From: Zobellia nedashkovskayae
GTDB lineage: Bacteria > Bacteroidota > Bacteroidia > Flavobacteriales > Flavobacteriaceae
Reading direction: 5' to 3'
Length of the DNA stretch: 64,000 bases
Assembly: GCF_015330125.1 (NCBI RefSeq)
Contig: NZ_JADDXR010000002.1
Location: 3,670,685-3,734,684 of the forward strand
Part shown: piece after piece, positions 1 to 8,398 of the stretch
Numbering within the stretch: position 1 is the first letter of the stretch
Layout: every line of letters starts with the position of its first letter
The notes under the pieces: generated by a model
Told to the model about the DNA's origin: nothing
What the model saw: only the letters and a program-made list of their open reading frames with translations
Database searches by the model: none
Made by a program: the position numbers and the translations under genes

Positions 1-1613
1 AAATGTTGCGTCGTTCTACAGATGCTACAGTAGAATTACTTCGCCGGGAACTTGAGATTCAACTAGCTGAACTTGAAGAGCAATGGCATTTTGCTTCGTT
101 AGAAAGAATATTCATAGAAAACCGTATTTATCGTGATATAGAAGATGAGGAAACCTGGGAAGGTGTAATCGCTGCTATAGATAAAGGTCTGGCTCCATTT
201 ACCAAGCACTTAAGACGGGCGGTTACGGAAGAAGATATTGTTCGTCTTACGGAAATACGAATTAAGCGTATTTCAAAATTCGATTTAGATAAAGCACAAC
301 AATACCTTGACAATCTGGAAGAAAAGATTGCAGAGGTTAAGCATCACTTGGCAAACCTTGTTGATTATGCTATAGCTTATTTCCAAAGATTAAAAGATAC
401 TTATGGTAAAGGCCGCGAGCGTAAATCTGAAATCCGACTTTTTGATGATATAGAGGCGACCAAGGTAATTATACGGAACACCAAGCTATATGTGAACCGA
501 GAGGAAGGTTTTGTAGGTACATCTTTGAAGCGTGATGAATATATTACGGATTGTAGCGATATTGATGATGTTATCGCTTTTACCCAAGACGGTAAAATGA
601 TGGTATTCAAAGTTGATTCAAAGACTTTTGTTGGCAAGGGTATTATATATGTGGCTGTTTTCAAGAAAAAGGACAAACGTACCGTCTATAATATGATTTA
701 TAGGGATGGTAAAGGAGGAGCTACCTATATTAAGCGTTTTAACGTAACTAGTATTACCCGAGATAAACCTTATGCAATGGGCAGTGGTTTGCCAGGTACT
801 TTCGTGCATTATTTCTCAGGAAACCCTAATGGAGAGGCAGAGGTAGTGTCTGTGAGCTTGCGTCAAGTAGGAAGTATCAAAAAATTGAAATGGGATATTG
901 ATTTCGCTAAAATCATGATTAAAGGTCGTTCTTCAAAAGGGAACGTAGTCACCAAATATTCCGTGAAGCGCATTGATTTAAAGGAAAAGGGTTTATCTAC
1001 CTTAAAACCTAGGAAATTATGGTTTGACGATACGGTTCAACGATTAAATATTGATGACAGAGGTGAGTTTTTAGGTGAATTCACTAGTGAGGATCGCTTG
1101 TTGATTATAAATCAAAATGGATTAGTGAAAACGGTTATTCCTGAGCTAACCCTTCATTTTGACGAAGATTTGGTAGTTCTTGAAAAATGGAATCCTAAAA
1201 AACCAGTTTCGGTGGTTTATTGGGAGGGTGACAAGGAACTGTTTTACGTAAAACGTTTCTTAATCGATCATCCGGATAAAGAAGAAAATGTGCTTACCGA
1301 TCATCCAAAATCCCATGTAGAAATCATCAGTACAGATTACAGGCCAATGATTGAATTGGTGTTTGCCAAGAAGCGCGGACAAGACCGAAAAGACAATTTA
1401 GAGCTGAATCTAGAGGAGTTTATTTCTGTAAAAGGAATAGGGGCAATGGGTAATCAATTGACTAAAGATAAGGTATTGGAAATTAATATGTTAGAGCCAT
1501 TACCTCATGAGGAACCTGAACCACAAAAAACCGAAGGAATAGAGGGAGTGGATGATGAAAAAGGAAAAATAGACGATGAGGATGATGAAGCTCAGACCTC
1601 ATTGTTCGAATAA
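1..1613 (+). CDS. parC: DNA topoisomerase IV subunit A, C-terminal part (5' end outside window)
   Basis: This is the C-terminal part of a type IIA topoisomerase A subunit, which with ParE unlinks daughter chromosomes. The frame is open at the left edge, so the N-terminal catalytic domain with its active-site tyrosine is missing. About 536 residues are visible: a helical coiled-coil arm (roughly residues 1-135, many Glu/Lys/Leu), then beta-pinwheel-like repeats, then an acidic tail after about residue 500. The tail and the repeat style fit the flavobacterial ParC rather than GyrA, but this choice rests on family resemblance. mscL follows after 15 bp, so the two may share a transcript. Confidence 0.85.
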   Translation, partial: MLRRSTDATVELLRRELEIQLAELEEQWHFASLERIFIENRIYRDIEDEETWEGVIAAIDKGLAPFTKHLRRAVTEEDIVRLTEIRIKRISKFDLDKAQQYLDNLEEKIAEVKHHLANLVDYAIAYFQRLKDTYGKGRERKSEIRLFDDIEATKVIIRNTKLYVNREEGFVGTSLKRDEYITDCSDIDDVIAFTQDGKMMVFKVDSKTFVGKGIIYVAVFKKKDKRTVYNMIYRDGKGGATYIKRFNVTSITRDKPYAMGSGLPGTFVHYFSGNPNGEAEVVSVSLRQVGSIKKLKWDIDFAKIMIKGRSSKGNVVTKYSVKRIDLKEKGLSTLKPRKLWFDDTVQRLNIDDRGEFLGEFTSEDRLLIINQNGLVKTVIPELTLHFDEDLVVLEKWNPKKPVSVVYWEGDKELFYVKRFLIDHPDKEENVLTDHPKSHVEIISTDYRPMIELVFAKKRGQDRKDNLELNLEEFISVKGIGAMGNQLTKDKVLEINMLEPLPHEEPEPQKTEGIEGVDDEKGKIDDEDDEAQTSLFE

Positions 1614-1628
1614 AGCGTAAAGTCTACT

Positions 1629-2060
1629 ATGAAAAATTTTATTCAAGATTTCAAGAATTTTGCCATTAAAGGTAATATGATTGATATGGCTATAGGTATT
1701 ATTATTGGTACTGCTTTTAATAATGTCATCAACACGTTAGTCAAAAAAATTATCATGCCGCCTTTGTCCTTAATGACGGACGATGTTAATCTTAGTAGTA
1801 AGAAATATGTGCTTCGTGAAGCGCTTGGTACTGCACAGGAAGTGGCAATAGGTTACGGTGAAATGCTAGAGGCGCTAATTGATTTCTTGATTATAGCACT
1901 GACAATATTCGTGGTTATCAAAGGGTTTCATAGCTTTAAGTCAAAGGCGGAAGACCCTCAAAATAAGGAAGTTGAGACACCTAAGAATATTGAATTGTTA
2001 GCTAGTTTAGAGAAGTTGATGCAAGAGCAGAATGCATTGCTACGGGATAAAAAAATATAA
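1629..2060 (+). CDS. mscL: large-conductance mechanosensitive channel MscL
   Basis: MscL is an inner-membrane pentameric channel that opens under membrane tension and releases solutes during hypo-osmotic shock. The 143-residue length is normal. The N-terminus has the family pattern of a short amphipathic helix (FKNFAIKGNMIDMAIGIIIG) leading into TM1 with small residues, then a periplasmic loop (about 45-75), TM2 (about 82-103, LIDFLIIALTIFVVIKGF) and a charged cytoplasmic C-terminal helix. It lies 15 bp after parC. A marine bacterium would need it when salinity drops. I am confident in the family. Confidence 0.93.
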   Translation: MKNFIQDFKNFAIKGNMIDMAIGIIIGTAFNNVINTLVKKIIMPPLSLMTDDVNLSSKKYVLREALGTAQEVAIGYGEMLEALIDFLIIALTIFVVIKGFHSFKSKAEDPQNKEVETPKNIELLASLEKLMQEQNALLRDKKI

Positions 2061-2145
2061 TTACTTCAGAACATAGTATCTATATTGGCTATGTTAGAAT
2101 AGTCTTAATTAATGGCCTTAATATAAATGTAGGTCTTAATAATGC

Positions 2146-2153
2146 TATCTTTG
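2146..2153 (+). promoter_or_regulatory. candidate -7 promoter element TATCTTTG
   Basis: TATCTTTG matches the Bacteroidetes -7 consensus TAnnTTTG and lies 19 bp before the start codon of the fatty-acid-hydroxylase-family gene. No convincing TTG -33 element is visible at the usual spacing, so this is a moderate call. Confidence 0.4.
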
Positions 2154-2172
2154 CAAAAAAAATTGTTTTAAT

Positions 2173-3129
2173 ATGGACTTGACAAACCCCCTAATTTACG
2201 GCGTACCTTGCTTTTTAGCATTTATATTGCTGGAAATCTCTTATAGCCACACTCATGGAGATAAAGACCTTTATGTGTGGAAAGACTTTTTTGCTAGTGG
2301 TGCAATGGGTGTTGGTTCGGCAATTTTGGGTCCGCTTATTAAAATTACCGTCTTAATTACAGTTTTTACTTATACCTATGAGTTTTTTAACCCTATTGTA
2401 GATGGTGTAAGAACTAATATTATGGGATATGAATCTTTTGGTTATGCTTGGTACGTATTTGTAGCATGTCAATTAGCGGATGATTTTACATATTATTGGT
2501 TTCACAGAGCAAATCATGAGGTAAGAATACTTTGGGCAGCTCATATAGTACATCACTCTTCAGATCATTTTAATTTAGGTACGGCCATCCGTAACGGTTG
2601 GTTTACATTACTTTACAAGCCTTTCTTTTATATGTGGATGCCGGCAATTGGCTTTCCTGTTGAAGTGGTAATTTTCGCTTTGGCTATTGAGTCTTTCTGG
2701 CAGTTTCAGTTGCATTCTCAGTATGTTCCTAAAATGGGATGGGTAGAAAAGATTTTTAATACCCACACCATGCACCAAGTGCACCATGCGCAAAATGTAG
2801 AATATTTAGATAAGAATCACGGTGGTTTCTTAAATATCTTCGATAAGATTTTTGGTACTTGGAAAGAGTTAGATGATGATGTTGAAGTTAAGTTTGGAGT
2901 TATTCACGCGCCAAAATCTTATAATCCAATTGTGATTTTAACTCACGAGTTTAAGGATATTTGGGCCGATGTAAAAAAAGCAAAAAAGTTTTCTCATAAA
3001 CTGATGTATATTTTTGGGCCTCCTGGGTGGAGTCCTGATGGCAGCACGCTTACGGTTAAGCAGCAGCAACGTCTATCTAGGGAGCACAAGGAAAATAGTC
3101 CTGAGGTTGCGTTCAGTAGACCGAACTAG
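2173..3129 (+). CDS. sterol desaturase / fatty acid hydroxylase family membrane protein
   Basis: This is a di-iron membrane oxygenase of the fatty-acid-hydroxylase superfamily, which hydroxylates or desaturates a lipid. The histidine clusters that hold the iron are visible: HRANH (HxxxH, near residue 117), HIVHH (HxxHH, near 129) and HQVHH (HxxHH, near 205). Hydrophobic stretches before and between them suggest about four membrane segments. The 318-residue length is usual. The substrate cannot be told from sequence; bacterial members act on fatty acids, sterol-like lipids or carotenoids. It is monocistronic, with a promoter-like site upstream and a strong terminator 26 bp downstream. Confidence 0.82.
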   Translation: MDLTNPLIYGVPCFLAFILLEISYSHTHGDKDLYVWKDFFASGAMGVGSAILGPLIKITVLITVFTYTYEFFNPIVDGVRTNIMGYESFGYAWYVFVACQLADDFTYYWFHRANHEVRILWAAHIVHHSSDHFNLGTAIRNGWFTLLYKPFFYMWMPAIGFPVEVVIFALAIESFWQFQLHSQYVPKMGWVEKIFNTHTMHQVHHAQNVEYLDKNHGGFLNIFDKIFGTWKELDDDVEVKFGVIHAPKSYNPIVILTHEFKDIWADVKKAKKFSHKLMYIFGPPGWSPDGSTLTVKQQQRLSREHKENSPEVAFSRPN

Positions 3130-3154
3130 ATGGTAATTAATATTGAATCATATA

Positions 3155-3187
3155 AAAAAGCCCGACTTATTAAGTCGGGCTTTTTGT
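3155..3187 (+). terminator. rho-independent terminator
   Basis: An almost perfect palindrome with core GCCCGACTTA/TAAGTCGGGC is flanked by an A-run on the left and a T-run on the right. It ends the hydroxylase-family transcript. The A-run means it could also act on the minus strand for the lipoprotein gene at 3368. Confidence 0.9.
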
Positions 3188-3367
3188 TTTTATGTGTGCT
3201 GATTTTATCATCTTTAAAATCGAGCACCTAGAGCGCTTATTTTCTGAAAGCAAGAACCATGTATTAAAAATATTGTCTTCTGTGTTAGGATAGCCTATAC
3301 GAGCTAGTTTTAGCTAGTTGTCACATAGTATCTCATAAGAAAATAGTACTAGAAGAATATTACGTTA

Positions 3368-3745
3368 TTATTTAGTCCTAATAGCAGTTCCTCTGTCGTG
3401 TTTGCTTTCTCCTACAATGTTGTACTCAAAAATATAAGAATCAGCTGTCGTGGATAGTATTTTCATATGAACGGACTGTTCTTCGGACTTGTTCTTTGGG
3501 TCAAGTTTTTTTACAATGTACTCACAGTCGTTAATCCAGCGTACAGATGAAGAATCTGCCTTGCCGTCAAAATAATCAATCTCTAAGTCGCCTTTTCGTA
3601 GAAAAATAGTGGTTTTTTCTTCATCACCTATCGTAGTTGTAAACGCAAATTTTCCGTCTTTAAATTCGGTACAATTCCTTTCTGGTTCATAACAAGAGGT
3701 CATTAAGATTAATGCGGTAAGTATGGGGAATGTTTTCTGTATCAT
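3368..3745 (-). CDS. small conserved flavobacterial lipoprotein
   Basis: A 125-residue predicted lipoprotein. The N-terminus is a short signal peptide ending in a lipobox (ALILMTSC, Cys at about residue 18), followed by a small beta-rich domain containing SSVRWINDCEYIVKKLDP. I recall close relatives in flavobacteria that databases name 'DNA topoisomerase IV'; nothing here supports that, as the protein is far too short and is exported. Its molecular role is unknown. It starts 28 bp after the XRE regulator gene on the same strand and may be cotranscribed with it. Confidence 0.75.
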   Translation of the reverse strand: MIQKTFPILTALILMTSCYEPERNCTEFKDGKFAFTTTIGDEEKTTIFLRKGDLEIDYFDGKADSSSVRWINDCEYIVKKLDPKNKSEEQSVHMKILSTTADSYIFEYNIVGESKHDRGTAIRTK

Positions 3746-3773
3746 CAGTACAAAATAAAGAAATTAAAGCCTA

Positions 3774-4154
3774 TTAATTGTTATAAGCTTCAAAACTTCC
3801 GTCAGAATAAAAAATAATAATTTTCTCTATTGTCTTTTTAGATTTTGGCAACGCTTTCACGGGTGATTCTTCTAGAGCAGCTTTTGGTACGGGCGGGGAT
3901 ATAGTATGTGTTGTTGCTTTTTCGGCATCAGAAGGGAACGAGCCTTTTCCGTTCAGTAGCCAATATAAGTTTACATCAGGAAATACATTCACTACTTTAA
4001 GAACAAAGTCTAGGCTAGGTTTGTTTCTTCCGGATAGCAGGTGCGAAATACTTGAGCGCTGCACATTGATTTTATCGGCAAAGCTAGAAGCTGAAAGCCC
4101 ATAATACTGCAGTAGATGCTCTAGACGCTTAATAAAATCCGTTGTGTTTACCAT
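3774..4154 (-). CDS. XRE-family helix-turn-helix regulator
   Basis: A 126-residue DNA-binding protein. Residues about 5-68 form a Cro/CI-type helix-turn-helix domain; SASSFADKINVQRSSISHLL contains the recognition helix. A Pro/Lys linker and a short C-terminal segment (IEKIIIFYSDGSFEAYNN) follow. Such flavobacterial proteins are usually annotated only as transcriptional regulators. The start codon lies inside a palindrome-like site resembling two others in the adjacent gap, which suggests autoregulation. It diverges from the M14 peptidase gene. Confidence 0.82.
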   Translation of the reverse strand: MVNTTDFIKRLEHLLQYYGLSASSFADKINVQRSSISHLLSGRNKPSLDFVLKVVNVFPDVNLYWLLNGKGSFPSDAEKATTHTISPPVPKAALEESPVKALPKSKKTIEKIIIFYSDGSFEAYNN

Positions 4155-4402
4155 TGTAACTAATATTAGGATAAAAGTAGTGAAAAGACATCGATATTCT
4201 ATATAAAATATAATTTAGAGGTCTATTTGTTATATTTCAAAGTTTAAATAAAAGTGCATTAGTAACTGATGTTCAATAAATTAAGTTGATTTTAGAATTA
4301 ACCTAGTTTTTCTGACGATTTTACGGTTACAATTGTAGCGAATCAATAACCTTTCTTAAGATGCTATGTTTACAAATGTATATTTTAGCAGTTACAATTG
4401 TA
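4149..4402. promoter_or_regulatory. cluster of TACAATTGTA-type palindromes, candidate operators
   Basis: The perfect 10-bp palindrome TACAATTGTA occurs at 4328-4337 and 4393-4402, both times preceded by GT. One-mismatch versions lie at 4371-4380 (TACAAATGTA) and over the XRE start codon at 4149-4160 (GTTACAATGGTA on the minus strand). Four related sites in about 250 bp between an XRE regulator and a divergent gene are what an operator region would look like. Assignment to the XRE protein is inference. Confidence 0.45.
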
Positions 4403-4416
4403 AAATATTAAGGAGT

Positions 4417-4424
4417 TATTTTTG
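4417..4424 (+). promoter_or_regulatory. candidate -7 promoter element TATTTTTG
   Basis: TATTTTTG fits TAnnTTTG and lies 20 bp before the M14 peptidase start. A TTG at 4398-4400 lies 16 bp upstream, slightly short of the usual -33 spacing, and is part of the nearest TACAATTGTA palindrome, so a bound regulator could block polymerase. Confidence 0.45.
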
Positions 4425-4444
4425 CAACTCAAAATAATGACCAA

Positions 4445-5554
4445 ATGAGTATTTCACAATCTGAGTATAGATCCATTAAGGAAAAATCCGTTAGCGGACG
4501 TTATGTGATTAATGAACAAATTTTAGATTTTCTGGAAAAGAATAAGAAGCAACTACTCATAAAAACAGTTGGTAAATCTGTTCAGGGGCGTGAGATAAAA
4601 AGTCTGCAATTAGGTAAAGGACCAAGTAAAATTTTAATGTGGTCACAAATGCACGGTAACGAATCTACAACCACAAAGGCAGTTTTAGATTTTGTAAACT
4701 TTCTAAATGCAGGTTCAGTTTCTGCTAAACTTATTTTGGAACATTGCACTCTTTTAATCATACCTATATTAAATCCTGATGGCGCTGCAGTCTATACGCG
4801 AATAAATGCAAATGAGATAGATTTGAACAGAGATGCTCAGAATAGAACTGAATCAGAAAGTGTGGTGTTAAAAAATGTCTTTGATGGATTCAAACCAGAT
4901 TATTGTTTTAACCTTCATGACCAACGTACTATTTTTAATGTAGGTAAAACTCCTAAACCGGCAACGGTGTCATTTTTGGCGCCTGCTCATGATCCGGAAA
5001 GGAGTATATCAAGAACAAGAGGTATTAGTATGCAGTTAATAGTTGCCATGAATCAAGTTTTGGAAGAAATGATTCCAGGCCAAGTAGGTAGGTATGATGA
5101 TGGTTTTAATGCCAATTGTGTAGGTGATAGCTTTCAGATGCTTAACGTGCCCACTATATTGTTTGAGTCTGGTCACTACCCTAAGGATTATGAACGTGAA
5201 CATACCAGAGAGTATATTTTTCACGCTATTTTACAAGGGGTAACTGTTGTAGCTGAAAATGCAATCCATAAATTTCAACAAAAAGACTATTTTAAAATAC
5301 CTGAAAACGGAAAACTCTTTTTTGATGTGTTAATTAAAAATGCGCATATTATTGATTCAAGTTTAGCAGATGGTGAGGCCATAGGAGTGCTTTATAAAGA
5401 GGTGTTAAAAGAAGGCTCGGTCGCATTTGAACCTTTAGTCGATAAAAAAGGTCCTCTTGTCGAATGCTATGGTCATGAAACCTATGACTGCCTTAATGAA
5501 ATTAATTTGAAAGAACTTAGGCAACAGTCTTTTTATCAGATGATTAAAGGTTGA
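4445..5554 (+). CDS. M14-family zinc carboxypeptidase-like protein
   Basis: This is a metallopeptidase-fold protein of family M14. Zinc ligands fit H70 and E73 (MHGNES) and H158 (FNLHDQ). PILNPDGA and NEIDLNRDA supply typical substrate-binding residues, and E242 (ILFESGHYP) fits the general base. There is no signal peptide, so it is probably cytoplasmic and may trim peptides or act as a deacylase-type member of the family. The 369-residue length suits flavobacterial M14 homologues. It diverges from the XRE regulator, and a gap of about 110 bp separates it from the downstream Lrp-type regulator. Confidence 0.82.
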   Translation: MSISQSEYRSIKEKSVSGRYVINEQILDFLEKNKKQLLIKTVGKSVQGREIKSLQLGKGPSKILMWSQMHGNESTTTKAVLDFVNFLNAGSVSAKLILEHCTLLIIPILNPDGAAVYTRINANEIDLNRDAQNRTESESVVLKNVFDGFKPDYCFNLHDQRTIFNVGKTPKPATVSFLAPAHDPERSISRTRGISMQLIVAMNQVLEEMIPGQVGRYDDGFNANCVGDSFQMLNVPTILFESGHYPKDYEREHTREYIFHAILQGVTVVAENAIHKFQQKDYFKIPENGKLFFDVLIKNAHIIDSSLADGEAIGVLYKEVLKEGSVAFEPLVDKKGPLVECYGHETYDCLNEINLKELRQQSFYQMIKG

Positions 5555-5643
5555 TGTTTTGAGCTTTATTTTTTAAAATCATTAAATCCTTACGTTTTTG
5601 TTAAAAAAATACAACTTTTAATGCGTATTATGCTATAATTATT

Positions 5644-5651
5644 TATTTTTG
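5644..5651 (+). promoter_or_regulatory. candidate -7 promoter element TATTTTTG
   Basis: A TAnnTTTG match lies 17 bp before the Lrp/AsnC-type gene. No clear -33 TTG is seen at the right distance. Confidence 0.4.
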
Positions 5652-5668
5652 CCAAAAACACAATCATA

Positions 5669-6148
5669 ATGGGAAAAGTAAAATTAGACGAGATTGATCA
5701 CCAGATTCTGGATATGTTAATAGATAATACCAGAACTCCATTTACTGATATAGCTAAAAAACTCTTGATTTCTGCGGGAACTGTTCATGTTCGTGTTAAG
5801 AAAATGGAGGAAGCTGGTATTATAAAAGGATCATCGCTTACATTAGATTATGTAAAACTTGGCTACGCTTTTATTGCTTATGTTGGTATATTCTTAGAAA
5901 AGACACACCAAACAAAATTTGTTTTAGAGCGTTTGGAGCAAATTCCAAATGTTACTGTAGCGCATATTACAACAGGGAAATTCAATATTTTCTGTAAAAT
6001 TAGAGCAAAAGATACCAATCATGCTAAAAACATTATTTTCAGGATTGATGATATAGATGGGATTAGCCGTACGGAAACTATGATTTCACTAGAAGAAAGT
6101 ATAAATGATAAAAAGAGGTTGATGCATACAATTTTCAACGAATTGTAG
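5669..6148 (+). CDS. Lrp/AsnC-family transcriptional regulator
   Basis: A 159-residue regulator with an N-terminal winged HTH (residues about 5-60, LDEIDHQILDMLIDNTRTPF then the helix around SAGTVHVRVKKMEEAGII) and a C-terminal RAM/AsnC ligand-binding domain (about 68-150). Such proteins form octamers and respond to amino acids. The target is not evident; the neighbours are a peptidase-like gene and a DinB-like gene. The start is well set, as the family begins a few residues before LDEID. Confidence 0.9.
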   Translation: MGKVKLDEIDHQILDMLIDNTRTPFTDIAKKLLISAGTVHVRVKKMEEAGIIKGSSLTLDYVKLGYAFIAYVGIFLEKTHQTKFVLERLEQIPNVTVAHITTGKFNIFCKIRAKDTNHAKNIIFRIDDIDGISRTETMISLEESINDKKRLMHTIFNEL

Positions 6149-6217
6149 AAAACTCTTTAAATAGTAATCTAAATTCCTGGGTAGTTATTCTGCGCAGGAT
6201 TTTTTATTTTATATCAT

Positions 6218-6736
6218 ATGAGAACTTCAGAACTTATTATTTCGGAACCTATCCCTTTTTATAAAGCATATATAGATGTATTAGGGGATGTTGAATTGTT
6301 GGACATACTTGAAGGTCAGCTAAAGAATTTCCCTAATTTCATAGAGAATATTCCCGAGAGCAAACTTAATTATGCATACGAACCGGAAAAGTGGACTATT
6401 GCCCAAGTACTTTTACATATTATAGACTCTGAGCGTGTATTTCAATACCGTTCATTGCGGTTTTCAAGAGGTGACAAAACTCCTTTACCAGGATTTGAAC
6501 AAGATTTGTATGCTCCAAACTCTAGAGCTGAAACACGTTCAAAACAGAGTATTATAGAGGAATACCAAGCAGTAAGACAATCTACTATTACGCTTTATAA
6601 AAGTTTTAATGTAGAAACTTTAAAAAATGAAGGGGTAGCCAGTAACTTGCCTTGGAATGCAGCAATTTTGGGTTTTGTTATTTGTGGTCACCAAAAGCAT
6701 CACCGCAATATATTGCGAGAACGTTATCTTTTGTAA
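6218..6736 (+). CDS. DinB-family protein
   Basis: A 172-residue four-helix-bundle protein of the DinB/YfiT superfamily. Histidines that can bind a metal are visible in LLHIIDSERV and in GHQKHHRNIL near the C-terminus, the usual three-His arrangement. Known relatives include thiol-dependent transferases and proteins induced by DNA damage, but most flavobacterial members are uncharacterised. The gene stands alone, 69 bp after the Lrp-type regulator, and converges with the minus-strand gene at 6756. Confidence 0.8.
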   Translation: MRTSELIISEPIPFYKAYIDVLGDVELLDILEGQLKNFPNFIENIPESKLNYAYEPEKWTIAQVLLHIIDSERVFQYRSLRFSRGDKTPLPGFEQDLYAPNSRAETRSKQSIIEEYQAVRQSTITLYKSFNVETLKNEGVASNLPWNAAILGFVICGHQKHHRNILRERYLL

Positions 6737-6755
6737 AATTTAGAAATGCCTGTTG

Positions 6756-7076
6756 CTAGTCTTGGTCTTCAGAATCAAACTTTGCTTCATTATCTGATTC
6801 GTAATTTTGATTCTCTGCGTCTACGGGCTGTGCTACCTTTTCAAGTTCCTTTTCAATATTTTCTTCAAAATTCGCGATGAAATTAGAAAGACTCTTGCTG
6901 ATTTTTACGAGGTAAATGGTATCCTCTGTTTTGAGCTCAACGGCTTCAATTGTTTCTCCCTTAAGGTTTTTGAAAACAATGATGTCATCATCACCGTAAC
7001 CGTCAGAATAAGTTTCAATTAATAAAGCACCAAGTTTGTGATCTAACTTTTTGTAATCAACTAATTTACGTAACAT
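6756..7076 (-). CDS. conserved flavobacterial small protein, function unknown
   Basis: A 106-residue soluble protein with an N-terminal alpha/beta region (KLDHKLGALLIETYSDGYGD, then a strand-rich segment to about residue 60) and a strongly acidic tail. Relatives I recall in flavobacteria carry the label 'DNA primase', which is unsupported: it has no zinc finger or TOPRIM residues and is too short. The motif IEAVELKTEDTIYLVKIS looks conserved. It lies between the DinB-like gene and aroB. Confidence 0.7.
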   Translation of the reverse strand: MLRKLVDYKKLDHKLGALLIETYSDGYGDDDIIVFKNLKGETIEAVELKTEDTIYLVKISKSLSNFIANFEENIEKELEKVAQPVDAENQNYESDNEAKFDSEDQD

Positions 7077-7207
7077 AGTAGGTTGGTTTTGACCCCGTTA
7101 AATAAGGGTAGGTTATTGATTTGGGTTATAAATCTTTACCTAAACTATGTATTTTTTACGATCAAATACCTAAAGAGTTGTCAAACTAGAGAAATTAGTA
7201 TCTGTAA

Positions 7208-8272
7208 CTATTGTTCGGCGTAGTATGCGAAAGCATCTTGATATAAAACGTCGGGAATTTGAATGTCAATTTCTGGTTTTCCGATAGCGGAAATTAGAAC
7301 GAAGTTGATGTTGCCATGCGAGTTTTTCTTATCGAACTTTAATAAGCTTAGAATAGTGGTAATATCTTCTTTTGTGAAACTTACTTTTTCATAATGAGAT
7401 AGGAATGTAGCTTTTATATCTGCCAACTCAAAATCTGACAAGCCAAGAAGTTCTTTAGATAAGTATGCTTCAAGAATCATACCTATACCAATGGCTTCAC
7501 CATGTAGCAAGGTTTTGTGTATTTTGCTTTCAAGAAAATAAGATTCAATAGCATGCCCTAAAGTGTGTCCGTAATTTAATATTTTTCGTAAATGTTGTTC
7601 TGTTGGGTCTTGGCGTACTACTTCGTTTTTAATAACAACGGAGTCGTATATCAAATCGTCAATGTGCAAAAAGTCGGTCACTTTTTTCAGGGTTTCCCAG
7701 TATGCATTACTTTGTATAAGCCCATGTTTTAGCATCTCGGCAAAACCACTACGCAATTGTCTTTCTTCTAATGTTTTTAAGAAGCTCGTAATAATAAGTA
7801 CCATTTCTGGTTGGTTGATAACACCAATTTGGTTTTTTAAAGGACCAAGGTCAACACCTGTTTTTCCTCCTACTGAAGCATCAACCATAGATAATAGGGT
7901 AGTGGGTACGTTTATAAAGTCTATGCCTCTTTTAAAAGTAGAAGCTACAAATCCTCCTAAATCTGTAAGAACACCACCACCTAGGTTAAGAACAATACTC
8001 TTACGGTCGCCATCAAGTTCTGATAATGCACTCCATACACCTGTGCAGGTCTCTATGTTTTTATTTTCTTCTCCAGATTCTATTTCAATAATCTCAAAAT
8101 CATAGTCACCTTGTATTTGAGACATAAATGCTGGTAAACAATTTTCGTGGGTATTTTCATCTACGAGAATGAAAATTTTAGAATACGCCTTGTTGGATAA
8201 ATGAACGTTTAGAGCGTCGTAAGCTCTTTGGTTAAAATGAACGGCGTAAGAAGAAGTTGTTATAGACTGCAT
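7208..8272 (-). CDS. aroB: 3-dehydroquinate synthase
   Basis: AroB converts DAHP to 3-dehydroquinate, the second step of the shikimate pathway, using NAD and a divalent metal. The hallmark stretch is present: GGGVLTDLGGFVAS and VPTTLLSMVDASVGGKTGVD (residues about 97-141). The metal-binding histidines fit GHTLGHAIE and LLHGEAIGIGM near residues 235-265. The 354-residue length is normal. No other aro gene is nearby. It diverges from the proline dehydrogenase gene across 126 bp. Confidence 0.95.
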   Translation of the reverse strand: MQSITTSSYAVHFNQRAYDALNVHLSNKAYSKIFILVDENTHENCLPAFMSQIQGDYDFEIIEIESGEENKNIETCTGVWSALSELDGDRKSIVLNLGGGVLTDLGGFVASTFKRGIDFINVPTTLLSMVDASVGGKTGVDLGPLKNQIGVINQPEMVLIITSFLKTLEERQLRSGFAEMLKHGLIQSNAYWETLKKVTDFLHIDDLIYDSVVIKNEVVRQDPTEQHLRKILNYGHTLGHAIESYFLESKIHKTLLHGEAIGIGMILEAYLSKELLGLSDFELADIKATFLSHYEKVSFTKEDITTILSLLKFDKKNSHGNINFVLISAIGKPEIDIQIPDVLYQDAFAYYAEQ

Positions 8273-8368
8273 TAATGGTTTGTTTTAGTTCCGCTTGCGC
8301 GATTTTTTTTAACGACTAATACACAAAATAAAGCATATTTTTTTTCTAAAGAATAGAAAATGTGTCTT

Positions 8369-8376
8369 TATATTTG
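8369..8376 (+). promoter_or_regulatory. candidate -7 promoter element TATATTTG
   Basis: A TAnnTTTG match lies 22 bp before the proline dehydrogenase start. The -33 element is weak or absent. Confidence 0.4.
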
Positions 8377-8398
8377 GTACCACTAGAAATAACATTAA

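Noticed and set aside
3368..3745. Calling this gene topoisomerase IV, as relatives are often labelled
   Set aside because: It is a short exported lipoprotein with no topoisomerase motif; the real parC fragment is at 1-1613.
6756..7076. Calling this gene a DNA primase, as relatives are often labelled
   Set aside because: The protein is 106 residues and has no primase motif; the label seems inherited.
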